64,000 nucleotides of DNA from the NCBI GenBank assembly GCA_028699065.1, contig JAQVVH010000001.1, positions 419,860 to 483,859 of the forward strand. The letters run 5' to 3'. The position numbers and the translations under genes were made by a program. The notes beneath the pieces were generated by a model, which searched no databases, had not been told where the DNA came from, and saw only the letters and a program-made list of their open reading frames with translations. How positions within the stretch are numbered: the first letter of the stretch is position 1; each line of letters opens with the position of its first letter. Shown one piece after another: positions 27,055 to 37,938 of this stretch. The stretch comes from Gallionella sp. GTDB lineage: Bacteria; Pseudomonadota; Gammaproteobacteria; Burkholderiales; Gallionellaceae.

Positions 27055-28713
27055 TTATCCCGCGTGGGCCAGCATTTCACGCGCATGCTGGCGCGTCGTC
27101 GCGGTAATTTCCAGGCCGCCCAGCATGCGGGCGATTTCCTCGATGCGCGCTTCGCCTGCCAGCGGCGCGATATGGCTCAGCGTTTGCCCGTCCCGCAAGG
27201 CTTTGCTGACCTGCCATTGCTGATCTGCCGCCGCGGCCACTTGCGGCAGATGGGTCACACACAAGACCTGGCATTGACGCCCCAGCTGGCGCAACATCCG
27301 CCCCACCCGTTCGGCGACGGCGCCGCCGATCCCGCTATCCACTTCGTCAAAAATCAGGGTCGGCACACTGGCCAGACGACTCAGCACCACCTGAATGGCG
27401 AGGCTGATGCGCGACAATTCGCCGCCGGAGGCGACTTTGGACAGACTGCGGGGCGGCGTTCCCGGATTGGCCGCGACCTGAAACTCGACCCGCTCCAGTC
27501 CGCGCGCGGAATTTTCCGAGGGCAATAAAGCCACGGCAAAGGTGCCCCCCGCCATTGCCAGCGTTTGCATGGATTCGGTAATTTCTGCTGCCAGACGTTG
27601 TGCGGCGGTCTGGCGAATCGCGCTCAATTCGCGGGCTTTGCCCAGATAGGCGCGCTCTGCCTCGGCTTCAACCCGGCGCAGCGCTTCAACATCCGCACAA
27701 CCGGCAAGTTCCGCCAATCGCCGCGCGCACTGCTCGAACACCTCGCCCAACTGTTCCGGCGCAACGCGATATTTCCGCGCGGCATCCAGCACGGCACGAA
27801 TGCGGGCATCGAGCTGTGCGAGACGCGCCGGGTCGTTATCCAGATGCTGGTGATAGTGCCGCAAGGCATAGACCGTTTCCTGCAATTCGGCCTGCGCGCT
27901 TTCGAGCATTTTCAGGATGTCGCCGAGGCTGGCATCGTAGTTTGCAGCATCGCGCAAGCGCGCAAGCACGGCATTCAGTTGCGTGAGGCTCGCCATTTCG
28001 GCTTCGCCCAGCGTTTCCACGCCAAAGGCAGCGGCTTCCAGCAGCGCGGCGGCGTGCGACAAGCGAGTATGCTCAGCCTGCGTATCGGCCCATTGCCCGG
28101 GATCGAAATCGAGCACCTGCAATTCATCATGCTGAAATTGCAGCAGCTCGCGCTCGGCCTGCAGGGCTCCGGCCAGCTCACCGGCCTCGATACGGCGGCG
28201 CTGCGCCGTTTGCCAACTCCGATACAAATTGCCGACTTCCTGCGCCAGTGCGACCGCACCCGCATAGCCGTCGAGCAGGTCGTACTGCACGGCGGGTCGC
28301 AACAGCGACTGGTGGGCATGTTGCCCGTGGATGTCGAGCAGCCATTCGCCGACTTCGCGCATTTGTTGCAGCGTGGCGCTGCGACCGTTGATGAATCCGC
28401 GTGAGCGCCCGCCCGTCTCAATCACCCGGCGCAACAAACACACGCCCTCGTCGCCCTCAAACGCCTGTTCGCGCAGCCAGGCTTCCGCCTGCGGCAAAGC
28501 GGCGATATCGAATTCAGCGGAAATTTCCGCACGCTCGCAGCCGTTGCGGATCAGCGCAGCATCGCCGCGTTCGCCCAAGGCCAAAGAAAGTGCATCGATC
28601 AAAATGGATTTGCCCGCGCCGGTTTCCCCGGTCAGGGCGGTAAAGCCGGACGCGAAATCCAGCTCAAGCGTGGAGACGATAACGAAATCGCGAATGCTCA
28701 GAAACTTCAGCAT
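27055..28713 (-). CDS. recN: DNA repair protein RecN
   Basis: A 552-residue SMC-like ATPase in double-strand-break repair. Head motifs: Walker A GETGAGKS near residue 30, signature region KVASGGELSRISLAI and Walker B LIFDEVDSGIGG. The middle is an alanine- and glutamate-rich coiled coil. It begins directly after the nadK stop (TAAATG), so the pair is co-transcribed. I looked for a LexA box but the tight coupling leaves no room before recN itself. Confidence 0.95.
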   Translation of the reverse strand: MLKFLSIRDFVIVSTLELDFASGFTALTGETGAGKSILIDALSLALGERGDAALIRNGCERAEISAEFDIAALPQAEAWLREQAFEGDEGVCLLRRVIETGGRSRGFINGRSATLQQMREVGEWLLDIHGQHAHQSLLRPAVQYDLLDGYAGAVALAQEVGNLYRSWQTAQRRRIEAGELAGALQAERELLQFQHDELQVLDFDPGQWADTQAEHTRLSHAAALLEAAAFGVETLGEAEMASLTQLNAVLARLRDAANYDASLGDILKMLESAQAELQETVYALRHYHQHLDNDPARLAQLDARIRAVLDAARKYRVAPEQLGEVFEQCARRLAELAGCADVEALRRVEAEAERAYLGKARELSAIRQTAAQRLAAEITESMQTLAMAGGTFAVALLPSENSARGLERVEFQVAANPGTPPRSLSKVASGGELSRISLAIQVVLSRLASVPTLIFDEVDSGIGGAVAERVGRMLRQLGRQCQVLCVTHLPQVAAAADQQWQVSKALRDGQTLSHIAPLAGEARIEEIARMLGGLEITATTRQHAREMLAHAG

Positions 28714-29586
28714 TTAGAGCATCTGGTTCCAGAGCAGTTTTTCGCGGAGGGTGTGGTAATAACTGTGCCCCACGGGATGCAACAGGCAGACGTTGTCTGG
28801 CTGGCGGGTCACCACCAGCTTGTCGTGCAATTGCAAATCGAAATGGGTGTGGCTGTCGTAGCGCACGCAGATGTCGGCCGTGCGATGCATCAGCAATTCG
28901 ATTTCGGAACGGCTGTTTACCACAATCGGGCGGTTGCTCAGTGTGTGCGGCGACACCGGCACCAGTTCCAGCACTTCCAGTCCAGGATGAATGATCGGCC
29001 CGCCCGCCGACATGGCATAAGCGGTCGAACCGGTTGGCGTCGAAATGATCAGGCCGTCAGCGCGCTGGTTGTAGAGATATTCGCCATCAATGCGAACCTC
29101 GAACTCAACCATGCTGCTGATCGTGCTGCGGTGTACGACAACCTCGTTCAGCGCGGAGCCGGCGAAGACCTCAACGCCCTCGCGCATTACTCGTCCGCCC
29201 AGCAACAAGCGCTGCTCGGTGACAAACTGTCCGTCCAGAATGGCGCCGATACTTTCGTGGAGATTGTCCAGCGTCAGATCGGTCAGAAATCCCACGCGGC
29301 CCTGATTGACGCCGACCAGCGGCACGTGATGCGGGGCCAGCGCACGGGCAATGTTCAGCATGGTGCCGTCACCGCCGATCACGATGGCCAGATCAACCGA
29401 TCGCGCAATTTCGTCGAGCGGCAAGGCGGGAAAAGTATTCCCTGCCAGATGCTCGGCCGAAATTGAATCGATCACAACGCGCAAACCGCGGCCCGACAAA
29501 AATTCGGCGAGCTGGCACATGGGCGCAGCCACGTCCGGGGACTTGTGTTTGCCGATAAGCGCGACCGTCTGAAAGGGAAATTTCAT
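28714..29586 (-). CDS. nadK: NAD kinase
   Basis: A 290-residue enzyme phosphorylating NAD to NADP. The GGDGTMLNIARAL motif (residues about 71-83) and the NE/D...TPTGSTAYAMSAGGPI region form the active site. It is first in nadK-recN. In many Betaproteobacteria nadK lies divergently next to hrcA; here an efflux operon of about 4.8 kb separates them. Confidence 0.95.
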   Translation of the reverse strand: MKFPFQTVALIGKHKSPDVAAPMCQLAEFLSGRGLRVVIDSISAEHLAGNTFPALPLDEIARSVDLAIVIGGDGTMLNIARALAPHHVPLVGVNQGRVGFLTDLTLDNLHESIGAILDGQFVTEQRLLLGGRVMREGVEVFAGSALNEVVVHRSTISSMVEFEVRIDGEYLYNQRADGLIISTPTGSTAYAMSAGGPIIHPGLEVLELVPVSPHTLSNRPIVVNSRSEIELLMHRTADICVRYDSHTHFDLQLHDKLVVTRQPDNVCLLHPVGHSYYHTLREKLLWNQML

Positions 29587-29619
29587 GGCCGCGATTAAAC
29601 CACAACGCGCGGTGCTACG

Positions 29620-32600
29620 CTACGCGCCCGAAGGCGCCTTGACCCGATACCAGGCCGCGTACAGCGCCGGCAGGAACAGGCAGGTCAGCAGCGTTGCCAC
29701 GACCAGTCCGCCCATGATGGAAACCGCCATCGGCCCCCAAAATACCTGTCGGGTTAGCGGGATCATCGCCAGAATTGCCGCACTCGCGGTCAACATAATG
29801 GGGCGGAAACGACGGACGGTCGCACCGATGATCGCCTCCCATTGAGACTTGCCCGCATCTTCATCCTGACGAATCTGGTCCACAAGAATCACCGAATTGC
29901 GCATGATCATGCCCGCAAGCGCAATGAAGCCCAGATTCGCGACAAAGCCGAAAGGCACCTGGAACAGCAACAGCGCAAAAGCCACGCCGATCAGTCCCAA
30001 CGGCGCGGTGAGCAGCACCATCACCGTCCGGCTGATGCTTTGCAACTGGATCATCAACAGGGTAATCACGCCAATCAGCATCATCGGCACCACCGCCGCA
30101 ATGGCCGTTTCGCCCTTGGCGGATTCTTCCACGCTGCCACCCATTTCGATGTGGTAGCCGGCTGGCAGACTGGCGCGCAGCTTATCGAGTTCACGATTCA
30201 GCTGGGCGGATACCGTTGCCGGTTGCACGCTGTCGGCCATATCGGCCCGAACAGTCATGGTCGGCAGCCGATTGCGTCGCCAGATGATGCCTTCTTCCTG
30301 AACCGGCACCAGCTTCGCCACCTGCGCCAACGGAACGTGGCGACCGTCCGCCAGCGGAATATCCAGATCCGGCAAGCGTTGCAGGGAGCGGGTTTCCTGA
30401 TTTGCGTCGCCGCGCCAGACCACATCGATCAACTGGTCGGCCTCACGGTACTGGGTCAGCGCCACACCATTCAGCCAGGTCTGCAAGGCCCGCGCCACTT
30501 CCTGACTGGACGTTCCCAGCTGCCGCGCCCGATCCTGATCGATCTCCACCGCGACGCTCTTGACCTTCTCGTTCCAGTCAAAATTGACGTTTTGCAGATG
30601 CGTATTGGCACGCATGAGCTCGGAGACCTGCTCGGCCAGGCGGCGCACGGTGGACACATCTTCACCCATCACCCGGAACTGGACCGGATAGCCGATCGGC
30701 GGGCCGTTTTCAAGACGCACCACACGCACGCGCAGATGGCTGAAATCCGCCGAGGCAAAGCGTTCTTCCAGCCGCTTCTTCAGAGATTCCCGCCCTTCCA
30801 GATTTTTGGTCACGATCACGAACTGGCCAAAGTTGTCGGCGAACAATTGCTGATCCAGTGACAGGAAAAATCGCGGTGAGCCGTTGCCCACATAGGACGA
30901 GTAGTAATTCACGGCGGGATCATTTTTAAGCAATTGTTCGATGCGTTCAACTTCACGCCCCGTCGCCTTGAGCGATGCCCCCTGCGGTAGCCAGACGTCA
31001 ATCATCAATTCCAATCGGCTGGCGGCGGGGAAAAACTGTTGTTGCACGAACTTGCCAAAAGCACCCATCGACAGAATAAAAATCAGCACCGTGGCCGCGA
31101 TCACCCGCCAGCGGTGATGCAGGCACCAGGTCACCAGCGCGCGGAAGCGCCGGTAAAACGGTGTGTCATAAATATCTTCGCCATGGCGCTGGGCACGTGC
31201 GACCAGTTTTTTGGGATCAAGAATTTTGAATCCCAGATACGGCGTAAATACCACGGCCACAATCCACGAGGTCAGCAGCGCGATAGTGACCACCTGAAAA
31301 ATGGAGATCGTGTATTCACTGGCCGCAGACTTTGAAAATCCGACCGGCGTGAATGCGGCGGCGGTAATCAGCGTGCCTGTGAGCATCGGAAACGCCGTTG
31401 AAGTGTAGGCAAAGGTGGCCGCCTTGAAACGGTCCCAGCCCTGTTCCATTTTAACCACCATCATTTCGGCCGCGATGATGGCATCGTCCACCAGCAAACC
31501 CAGCGCAATCACAAGCGCGCCGAGGGAAATACGCTGCAGGTCGATCCCGAAAATTTTCATCAGGAAAAAGGTGATCGCCAGCACCAGTGGAATCGAAAGG
31601 GCAACCACCGTGCCGGTGCGCCAGCCCAGGCTGATAAACGAAACCGCGAGCACAATGAGAATCGCTTCAGTCAGCGAGTTTTCGAACAGATGAATTGACC
31701 CCTTCACGACTTCGGGCTGATCGGCAATCACGTGCATCTCGATGCCCCGCGGCGAAGCCGCCGTGAGTTCGCGCATGGTGTTCCTGAGATTGTCGCCAAG
31801 CTGGATCACGTTGCCGCCCTTGGTCATGATCACACCGATCCCGATCGCGGGCTGCCCTGCAACGCGCATTTGCGGCGCAGCCGGATCAACCAATCCGCGG
31901 GTCACTTTGGCAATATCGCCCAAGCGGAAATGCTTGCCGTTGACCAGCAAATCGGTCTCACGGATTTGCGCAATGCTGTCGTAGGCGCCGCTGACCCGCA
32001 AGCGCACACGCTCGGTGCCAGTTTCAACAAATCCGGCCGGCGCCACGGCGTTGCGTTTGTTCAGCGCATCGGCAATCTGGCCCACACTGATCCCCAGGCT
32101 GGCCAGACGCTGCGGTGCCACATCGATGTAAATCTTTTCATCCTGCACACCGATCAGCTCGACGCGTTTCACATCCGGTACGCTGCGCAATTCCAGCGCC
32201 ATCCGATCCGCCTCGCGGCGTAAATCCGCCAGATCAAAACCGTCGCCGGTAAGCGCGAACACATTGATCAACACATCGCCAAATTCATCATTGGGGAACG
32301 GCCCCTGCACACCGGCGGGCAAGGTATGCCTGATGTCATCAAGTTTTTTACGGACCTGCCGCCAGGCTTCCGGCACTTCGGCTTTAGGGGTGTAATCCTT
32401 GAGCAGCACAAAGACCAGCGACTCGCCCGGCTTCGAGGCCGAGCGCACGATATCCACCCACGCAGTTTCCTGCAGCTTCTTTTCGATTCGCTCGGTCAGC
32501 TCGTGCTCAACTTCTTCCGCCGATGCGCCCTGCCAGAGCGTGCGGACGACCATGACTTTGAACGTGAAATCCGGGTCTTCGGCGCGCCCCAGTTTGAAGT

Positions 32601-32697
32601 AGGACAGCACGCCAGCCGCCATCAGAACAATGATGAGATACAGCACCATCTGCTGATGCGTCAGCGCCCAGGCGGATAAGTTGGGAAAGCGTTTCAT
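29620..32697 (-). CDS. RND efflux transporter permease, AcrB-like
   Basis: A 1025-residue inner-membrane proton antiporter. It has the twelve-helix RND layout with two large periplasmic loops; the proton-relay pair is visible in GLLVDDAIIAAEMMV (equivalent to AcrB D407/D408). The N-terminus has FKLGRAEDPDF and the first-loop GASAEEVEHELT signature of the multidrug (HAE) group rather than the metal (CzcA) group. The ATG overlaps the adaptor stop (ATGA). No outer-membrane channel gene is linked, so it must use one encoded elsewhere. Substrate unknown. Confidence 0.9.
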   Translation of the reverse strand: MKRFPNLSAWALTHQQMVLYLIIVLMAAGVLSYFKLGRAEDPDFTFKVMVVRTLWQGASAEEVEHELTERIEKKLQETAWVDIVRSASKPGESLVFVLLKDYTPKAEVPEAWRQVRKKLDDIRHTLPAGVQGPFPNDEFGDVLINVFALTGDGFDLADLRREADRMALELRSVPDVKRVELIGVQDEKIYIDVAPQRLASLGISVGQIADALNKRNAVAPAGFVETGTERVRLRVSGAYDSIAQIRETDLLVNGKHFRLGDIAKVTRGLVDPAAPQMRVAGQPAIGIGVIMTKGGNVIQLGDNLRNTMRELTAASPRGIEMHVIADQPEVVKGSIHLFENSLTEAILIVLAVSFISLGWRTGTVVALSIPLVLAITFFLMKIFGIDLQRISLGALVIALGLLVDDAIIAAEMMVVKMEQGWDRFKAATFAYTSTAFPMLTGTLITAAAFTPVGFSKSAASEYTISIFQVVTIALLTSWIVAVVFTPYLGFKILDPKKLVARAQRHGEDIYDTPFYRRFRALVTWCLHHRWRVIAATVLIFILSMGAFGKFVQQQFFPAASRLELMIDVWLPQGASLKATGREVERIEQLLKNDPAVNYYSSYVGNGSPRFFLSLDQQLFADNFGQFVIVTKNLEGRESLKKRLEERFASADFSHLRVRVVRLENGPPIGYPVQFRVMGEDVSTVRRLAEQVSELMRANTHLQNVNFDWNEKVKSVAVEIDQDRARQLGTSSQEVARALQTWLNGVALTQYREADQLIDVVWRGDANQETRSLQRLPDLDIPLADGRHVPLAQVAKLVPVQEEGIIWRRNRLPTMTVRADMADSVQPATVSAQLNRELDKLRASLPAGYHIEMGGSVEESAKGETAIAAVVPMMLIGVITLLMIQLQSISRTVMVLLTAPLGLIGVAFALLLFQVPFGFVANLGFIALAGMIMRNSVILVDQIRQDEDAGKSQWEAIIGATVRRFRPIMLTASAAILAMIPLTRQVFWGPMAVSIMGGLVVATLLTCLFLPALYAAWYRVKAPSGA

Positions 32698-33737
32698 CGC
32701 GCCGGTCCGTTATCCGCCACGCGGATTTTTTCACCCGGACTCAGCTTGTGTACTCCGGCCGCCACAATTCGTTCGCCGGAGACCAGACCGTTGCTCACAA
32801 TGGCGTGATCATCCTGCCAGGCGGAAATCCTCACCGGCCGCAAAGTGACCCGCTGATCGGCGCCCACCACCCAGACGGCCGCCTTTTCACCCTGCTGAAA
32901 AACCGCACTCAGGGGAATCTGCCAGGCAGAAGCAGCTTCCTTGCCCTCGGCGAAAGTCACGCGCGCACTCATTCCGAGCGCGGGCAAAGCCGCTTTCCCT
33001 TCCAGGGTCACGCGGGCAGCATACGTCCGGCTCAGTGGATCGGCCACGGCCGAAAGCTCGCGCAAATGGCCCGTATAGCTCGCGGCCAGCCCGTCATCTG
33101 CCCAGATGCGAATTGTGGCTGGCATCCCGAGTTTGACTTTGTTTAGACGTGATTCCGGAATCGCCAGCTGCACCTCGCGCACGCCTGCCTGCGCCAGCCT
33201 CAAAACCGCTTGTCCGGCACCCACGACCTGCCCAACTTCGACCAGCGTCGCCGCGATTACGCCGGCATGGTCTGCCCGCAACACCGTGTAGGACGTCTGG
33301 TTGCGGGACAGCCCCGCTTGGGCGGCCGCGGCTTTGAGGGTTGTTTCCCGGGCATCGAGTGCGGCCTGACTCACAAATCCGCGCGCACGCAATTCGCGGT
33401 AGCGCTTCGCATCGGCCTCGGCCAGCTGGAATTGCGATTCTGCGGCACTGGCCTGCAATCCGGTATCGACCGGATCCAGACGGGCCAGCACCTGACCGGC
33501 CTGCACCACCGTGCCCGCATCGACCGTGCGTTCAATCATTTTTCCGGGCACCCGAAAAGCCAGCGTGGTCTCGTGGCGCGCATGAATTTCACCGCTGTAG
33601 GTCGTATCCTCCGCGCCCGCCAGCGTCCCGACCACGTGCGTCAGAACAGGCTGTTCGACTTTGGCGGGGGCGGGCGCCTCCTTGCCACAAGCCGCCAGCA
33701 ACAGCGCCATTCCGGAAATTAAAACCAGTCGTTTCAT
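32694..33737 (-). CDS. RND periplasmic adaptor (membrane fusion) lipoprotein
   Basis: A 347-residue HlyD/AcrA-type adaptor linking the RND pump to an outer-membrane channel. Lipoprotein signal MKRLVLISGMALLLAAC with the lipobox LAAC, then a lipoyl half (VDAGTVVQAGQVLARLDPVD), a short helical hairpin, the second lipoyl half and beta-barrel domains. The ATG at 33737 opens the signal peptide. It follows the tetR gene by 5 nt and overlaps the permease gene, forming one operon. Confidence 0.9.
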   Translation of the reverse strand: MKRLVLISGMALLLAACGKEAPAPAKVEQPVLTHVVGTLAGAEDTTYSGEIHARHETTLAFRVPGKMIERTVDAGTVVQAGQVLARLDPVDTGLQASAAESQFQLAEADAKRYRELRARGFVSQAALDARETTLKAAAAQAGLSRNQTSYTVLRADHAGVIAATLVEVGQVVGAGQAVLRLAQAGVREVQLAIPESRLNKVKLGMPATIRIWADDGLAASYTGHLRELSAVADPLSRTYAARVTLEGKAALPALGMSARVTFAEGKEAASAWQIPLSAVFQQGEKAAVWVVGADQRVTLRPVRISAWQDDHAIVSNGLVSGERIVAAGVHKLSPGEKIRVADNGPAR

Positions 33738-33742
33738 GTCAT

Positions 33743-34369
33743 TCACTCCCTGACGCTTAATCCGTTCAACAATAATTCCAAATGCGTATTCAAATACGTC
33801 TCCGGGTCCTGCTTGCCGCAACCCTGCGGCACCAACGAATAACGCCAGATCGCCAGCATCAGCGGCGGCGCAAGAATCACGTCAATGCAGGATTCCATAT
33901 CCAGAGGACGGAATTCACCAGCCTCGATGCCGCGCTGCAAAACCCGGCGCAACAAACTGCGGATGCGCACAATCACCTGTTCGTAATAATACTGCGCCAC
34001 CTCGGGGAAATTCCCGGCTTCGGCGATCATCAGTTTCGGAATGCCGCCCAACGGCGTGCTGCCGACCATCGCCCACCAGCGCAGCACCAGTGCCTGCAGC
34101 AGGCTGCGCGCATCACCCTGATGCTGACTGAGCAAGGTTTCACCTTCTTCCAGTGCCGGTAGGATACCCTGCTGGATCACCGCCTTGAACAGCATTTCCT
34201 TGCTGCCGAAATACAGATACAGCGTGCCTTTGGAGACTCCGGCCTGTGTAGCGACATCTTCCAGACGCGTTGCGGCAAATCCGCGCTGCACGAAATGATC
34301 CAGCGCCGCCGCCATCAATTCGGCCGGACGCGCCTGTTTGCGACGCTGACGTGAATCGGAAGTTGACAT
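33743..34369 (-). CDS. TetR/AcrR family repressor of the efflux operon
   Basis: A 208-residue regulator. The N-terminal HTH reads AAALDHFVQRGFAATRLEDVATQAGVSKGTLYLYFGSKEML, a textbook TetR domain; the C-terminal ligand domain resembles the AcrR_C group. I chose the ATG at 34369 (MSTSDSRQRRKQ) since it gives the usual short basic lead before the HTH. It is the first gene of the tetR-adaptor-permease operon and a perfect palindrome just upstream is its likely operator, so it probably represses the whole unit including itself. Confidence 0.92.
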   Translation of the reverse strand: MSTSDSRQRRKQARPAELMAAALDHFVQRGFAATRLEDVATQAGVSKGTLYLYFGSKEMLFKAVIQQGILPALEEGETLLSQHQGDARSLLQALVLRWWAMVGSTPLGGIPKLMIAEAGNFPEVAQYYYEQVIVRIRSLLRRVLQRGIEAGEFRPLDMESCIDVILAPPLMLAIWRYSLVPQGCGKQDPETYLNTHLELLLNGLSVRE

Positions 34370-34397
34370 CGATTTCGGAAGATAAACCACAAAACTG

Positions 34398-34411
34398 ACT
34401 GACCGGTCAGT
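34398..34411. promoter_or_regulatory. Operator palindrome of the TetR-family repressor
   Basis: A perfect 14-bp palindrome, ACTGACCGGTCAGT, 28 bp upstream of the tetR start and about 72 bp upstream of the divergent hrcA. The TGACCGGTCA core is common in TetR-family operators. Confidence 0.7.
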
Positions 34412-34483
34412 AATGTAGCCATGCGCCAGGTGACTGTCAATCTGTTCGGCAGGCAGAAGGGGTGACGATGATAGAATCCCGCC

Positions 34484-35503
34484 ATGCTGAATGAACGCGC
34501 CCAAATCCTGCTGAAAACTCTGGTGGAACGTCACATCCGTGAAGGTCAGCCGGTCGGCTCACGGGCCTTGCAGCAATATTCCGGCCTGGAGGTCAGCTCG
34601 GCCACCATTCGCAATGTCATGGCGGATCTTGAAGAGATCGGGCTGGTCAGTAGCCCCCATACCTCCGCCGGCCGGGTGCCTACCGCGCTGGCCTACCGTC
34701 TCTTTATCGACACCATGATGGTCGCCCAGCCGCTGGATGAATCCCGGCTCCGACTTTTGGAACACCGGCTGCAGCCGGACAATCCCTCCCGTTTGATCAA
34801 TCAGGCTTCCACCCTGCTCGCCGAACTGACCCAGTTTGCCGGCGTGGTCGCTACGCCGCGCCGCGACGCCCTGCGGGTGCGCCAGATCGAATTTTTGCGG
34901 CTGGCGGAAAAGCGCATCCTGCTGATCATCGTTATGCCGGATGGCGAGGTGGAAAACCGGGTTCTGCTGATGGAACGTGACTATACCCAGTCGCAACTGA
35001 CGGAAGCCGGCAACTTCTTCAATCAGCATTATCTCGGTTGCAGTTTTTCCGGTATTCGCGAAAAGCTGCACAACGAATTGCGCCAGCTGCGGGATGATTT
35101 GGGCGCGCTTATGCAGGCCGTGCTGGCCGCTGGTGACGAAGCTGTGGCCAATCAGGCTGAAAATTATGTAATTCGCGGCGAACATAAGCTGCTGGACGTG
35201 CAGGATCTGTCTGCCGATATGACCCGAATGCGCGGACTGTTCAACCTGTTTGAACAAAAAACCGATTTGCTGCATTTGCTGGAGGCCGGTCGCAAAGGCC
35301 AAGGCATCCACATTTTTGTCGGGGCCGAGTCCGGACTCGCCTCGCTGGAGGAATGCAGCGTGATTACCGCGCCCTATTCCGCCAATAACCAGATCGTCGG
35401 CACACTCGCCGTGATCGGCCCTAGACGCATGGATTACCAGCGCGTCGTCCCCATCGTCGACATTACCGCGCGCCTGCTCGGCAATGCCCTGTCACACCAC
35501 TAG
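34484..35503 (+). CDS. hrcA: Heat-inducible transcription repressor HrcA
   Basis: A 339-residue repressor that binds CIRCE elements and is kept active by GroEL. The winged-helix N-terminus shows [34 protein letters not shown] followed by [12 protein letters not shown]; the GAF-like domain ends [16 protein letters not shown]-like ([13 protein letters not shown]). Full length. A CIRCE-like operator is found at rpoH in this window. hemH follows directly; the grpE-dnaK-dnaJ genes that often come next are not here. Confidence 0.96.
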   Translation: MLNERAQILLKTLVERHIREGQPVGSRALQQYSGLEVSSATIRNVMADLEEIGLVSSPHTSAGRVPTALAYRLFIDTMMVAQPLDESRLRLLEHRLQPDNPSRLINQASTLLAELTQFAGVVATPRRDALRVRQIEFLRLAEKRILLIIVMPDGEVENRVLLMERDYTQSQLTEAGNFFNQHYLGCSFSGIREKLHNELRQLRDDLGALMQAVLAAGDEAVANQAENYVIRGEHKLLDVQDLSADMTRMRGLFNLFEQKTDLLHLLEAGRKGQGIHIFVGAESGLASLEECSVITAPYSANNQIVGTLAVIGPRRMDYQRVVPIVDITARLLGNALSHH

Positions 35504-35513
35504 AAGGAAGAAT

Positions 35514-36602
35514 ATGCGTTACCAAACCGAACCCGAATTTCACCATGGCACGCCTGAAAAAACTGCCATCCTGCTGGTCAACCTCGGCACACCGGATGCG
35601 CCGACCACACCCGCCGTGCGGCGCTACCTGAAGGAATTTCTCGGTGATCCGCGCGTGGTGGAAATTCCCCGCGCCGTCTGGTGGCTCATCCTTAACGGCA
35701 TTATCCTGAATGTGCGCCCGAAAAAATCGGCGGCAAAATATGCTTCGATCTGGATGACGGAAGGTTCACCACTGCGGGTTTACACGGAAAAACAAACCGG
35801 GAAATTGCGCGAAATTCTGACCCAAAAGACAACCGGCCCGGTGGTCGTGGAATACGCAATGCGCTACGGCAATCCGTCAATTGCGAGCGTCCTCAAAAAA
35901 CTCAAGGCGCAAAATTGCCAGCGTATTCTCGTTGTGCCGATGTATCCGCAATATGCGGCCAGCACCACGGCCACCGTTACCGATATTGTCTATCGCGAAT
36001 TGCAATCCCTGCGCAACACGCCTGCCGTGCGCACGATCAAACACTTCCATGATGATCCCGGCTATATCGCGGCACTTGCCGGCAACGTCCGCGCTTACTG
36101 GCAGACGCATGGCCGTCCGGAAAAACTCGTCATGAGCTTCCATGGTTTGCCGCGCTATACCCTGGACAAGGGCGACCCCTATCATTGCGAATGTCGCAAG
36201 ACCGGGCGTCTGCTGGCAGAGGCGCTGGAATTAACCCAGGAACAGTACGCCGTAAGTTTCCAGTCCCGCTTTGGCAAGGCCGAGTGGCTGCAGCCCTACA
36301 CCACGACCACCCTCAAGGCGCTGGGCGCACAGAAGACGGCCCGCGTGGATGTTGTCTGCCCCGGCTTTGTGGCTGACTGCCTGGAGACTCTGGAAGAAAT
36401 CGCACAGGAAGGCAAGGAGGATTTCCAGCACGCAGGCGGGGGCGAATATCACTACATCCCGTGCCTGAACGACCGCGACGACTGGATGCAGGCGCTCGCC
36501 GACCTGACGCTGGAAAATCTGCACGGCTGGCTGACCGAACCCAATACTGAGGCGCTGGCGCTAGGCCGCCAAAACGCGCTGACGCTGGGCGCGAAAAAAT
36601 AA
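35514..36602 (+). CDS. hemH: Ferrochelatase
   Basis: A 362-residue enzyme inserting Fe2+ into protoporphyrin IX, the last step of heme synthesis. It starts [12 protein letters not shown], has [11 protein letters not shown] near the N-terminus and the catalytic His in [17 protein letters not shown]. The ATG at 35514 has GAAGGAAG upstream; a longer frame would overlap hrcA. It is co-directional with hrcA (10 bp gap), an arrangement common in Betaproteobacteria. The host makes several c- and b-type cytochromes in this window, so heme demand is high. Confidence 0.95.
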   Translation: MRYQTEPEFHHGTPEKTAILLVNLGTPDAPTTPAVRRYLKEFLGDPRVVEIPRAVWWLILNGIILNVRPKKSAAKYASIWMTEGSPLRVYTEKQTGKLREILTQKTTGPVVVEYAMRYGNPSIASVLKKLKAQNCQRILVVPMYPQYAASTTATVTDIVYRELQSLRNTPAVRTIKHFHDDPGYIAALAGNVRAYWQTHGRPEKLVMSFHGLPRYTLDKGDPYHCECRKTGRLLAEALELTQEQYAVSFQSRFGKAEWLQPYTTTTLKALGAQKTARVDVVCPGFVADCLETLEEIAQEGKEDFQHAGGGEYHYIPCLNDRDDWMQALADLTLENLHGWLTEPNTEALALGRQNALTLGAKK

Positions 36603-36614
36603 ATCCCGGCGACA

Positions 36615-36643
36615 AAAAGCCCGCCTGCTGGCGGGCTTTTTTA
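36615..36643. terminator. Terminator between hemH and the ferredoxin gene
   Basis: AAAGCCCGCC (36617-36626), loop TGCT, GGCGGGCTTT (36631-36640) then TTT; the A run on the left makes it work on both strands for the convergent genes. Confidence 0.9.
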
Positions 36644-36658
36644 CGTCTGTGAAAAGGA

Positions 36659-36931
<273 letters not shown>

Positions 36932-36936
36932 TCAAA

Positions 36937-37933
<997 letters not shown>

Positions 37934-37938
37934 GCGGT

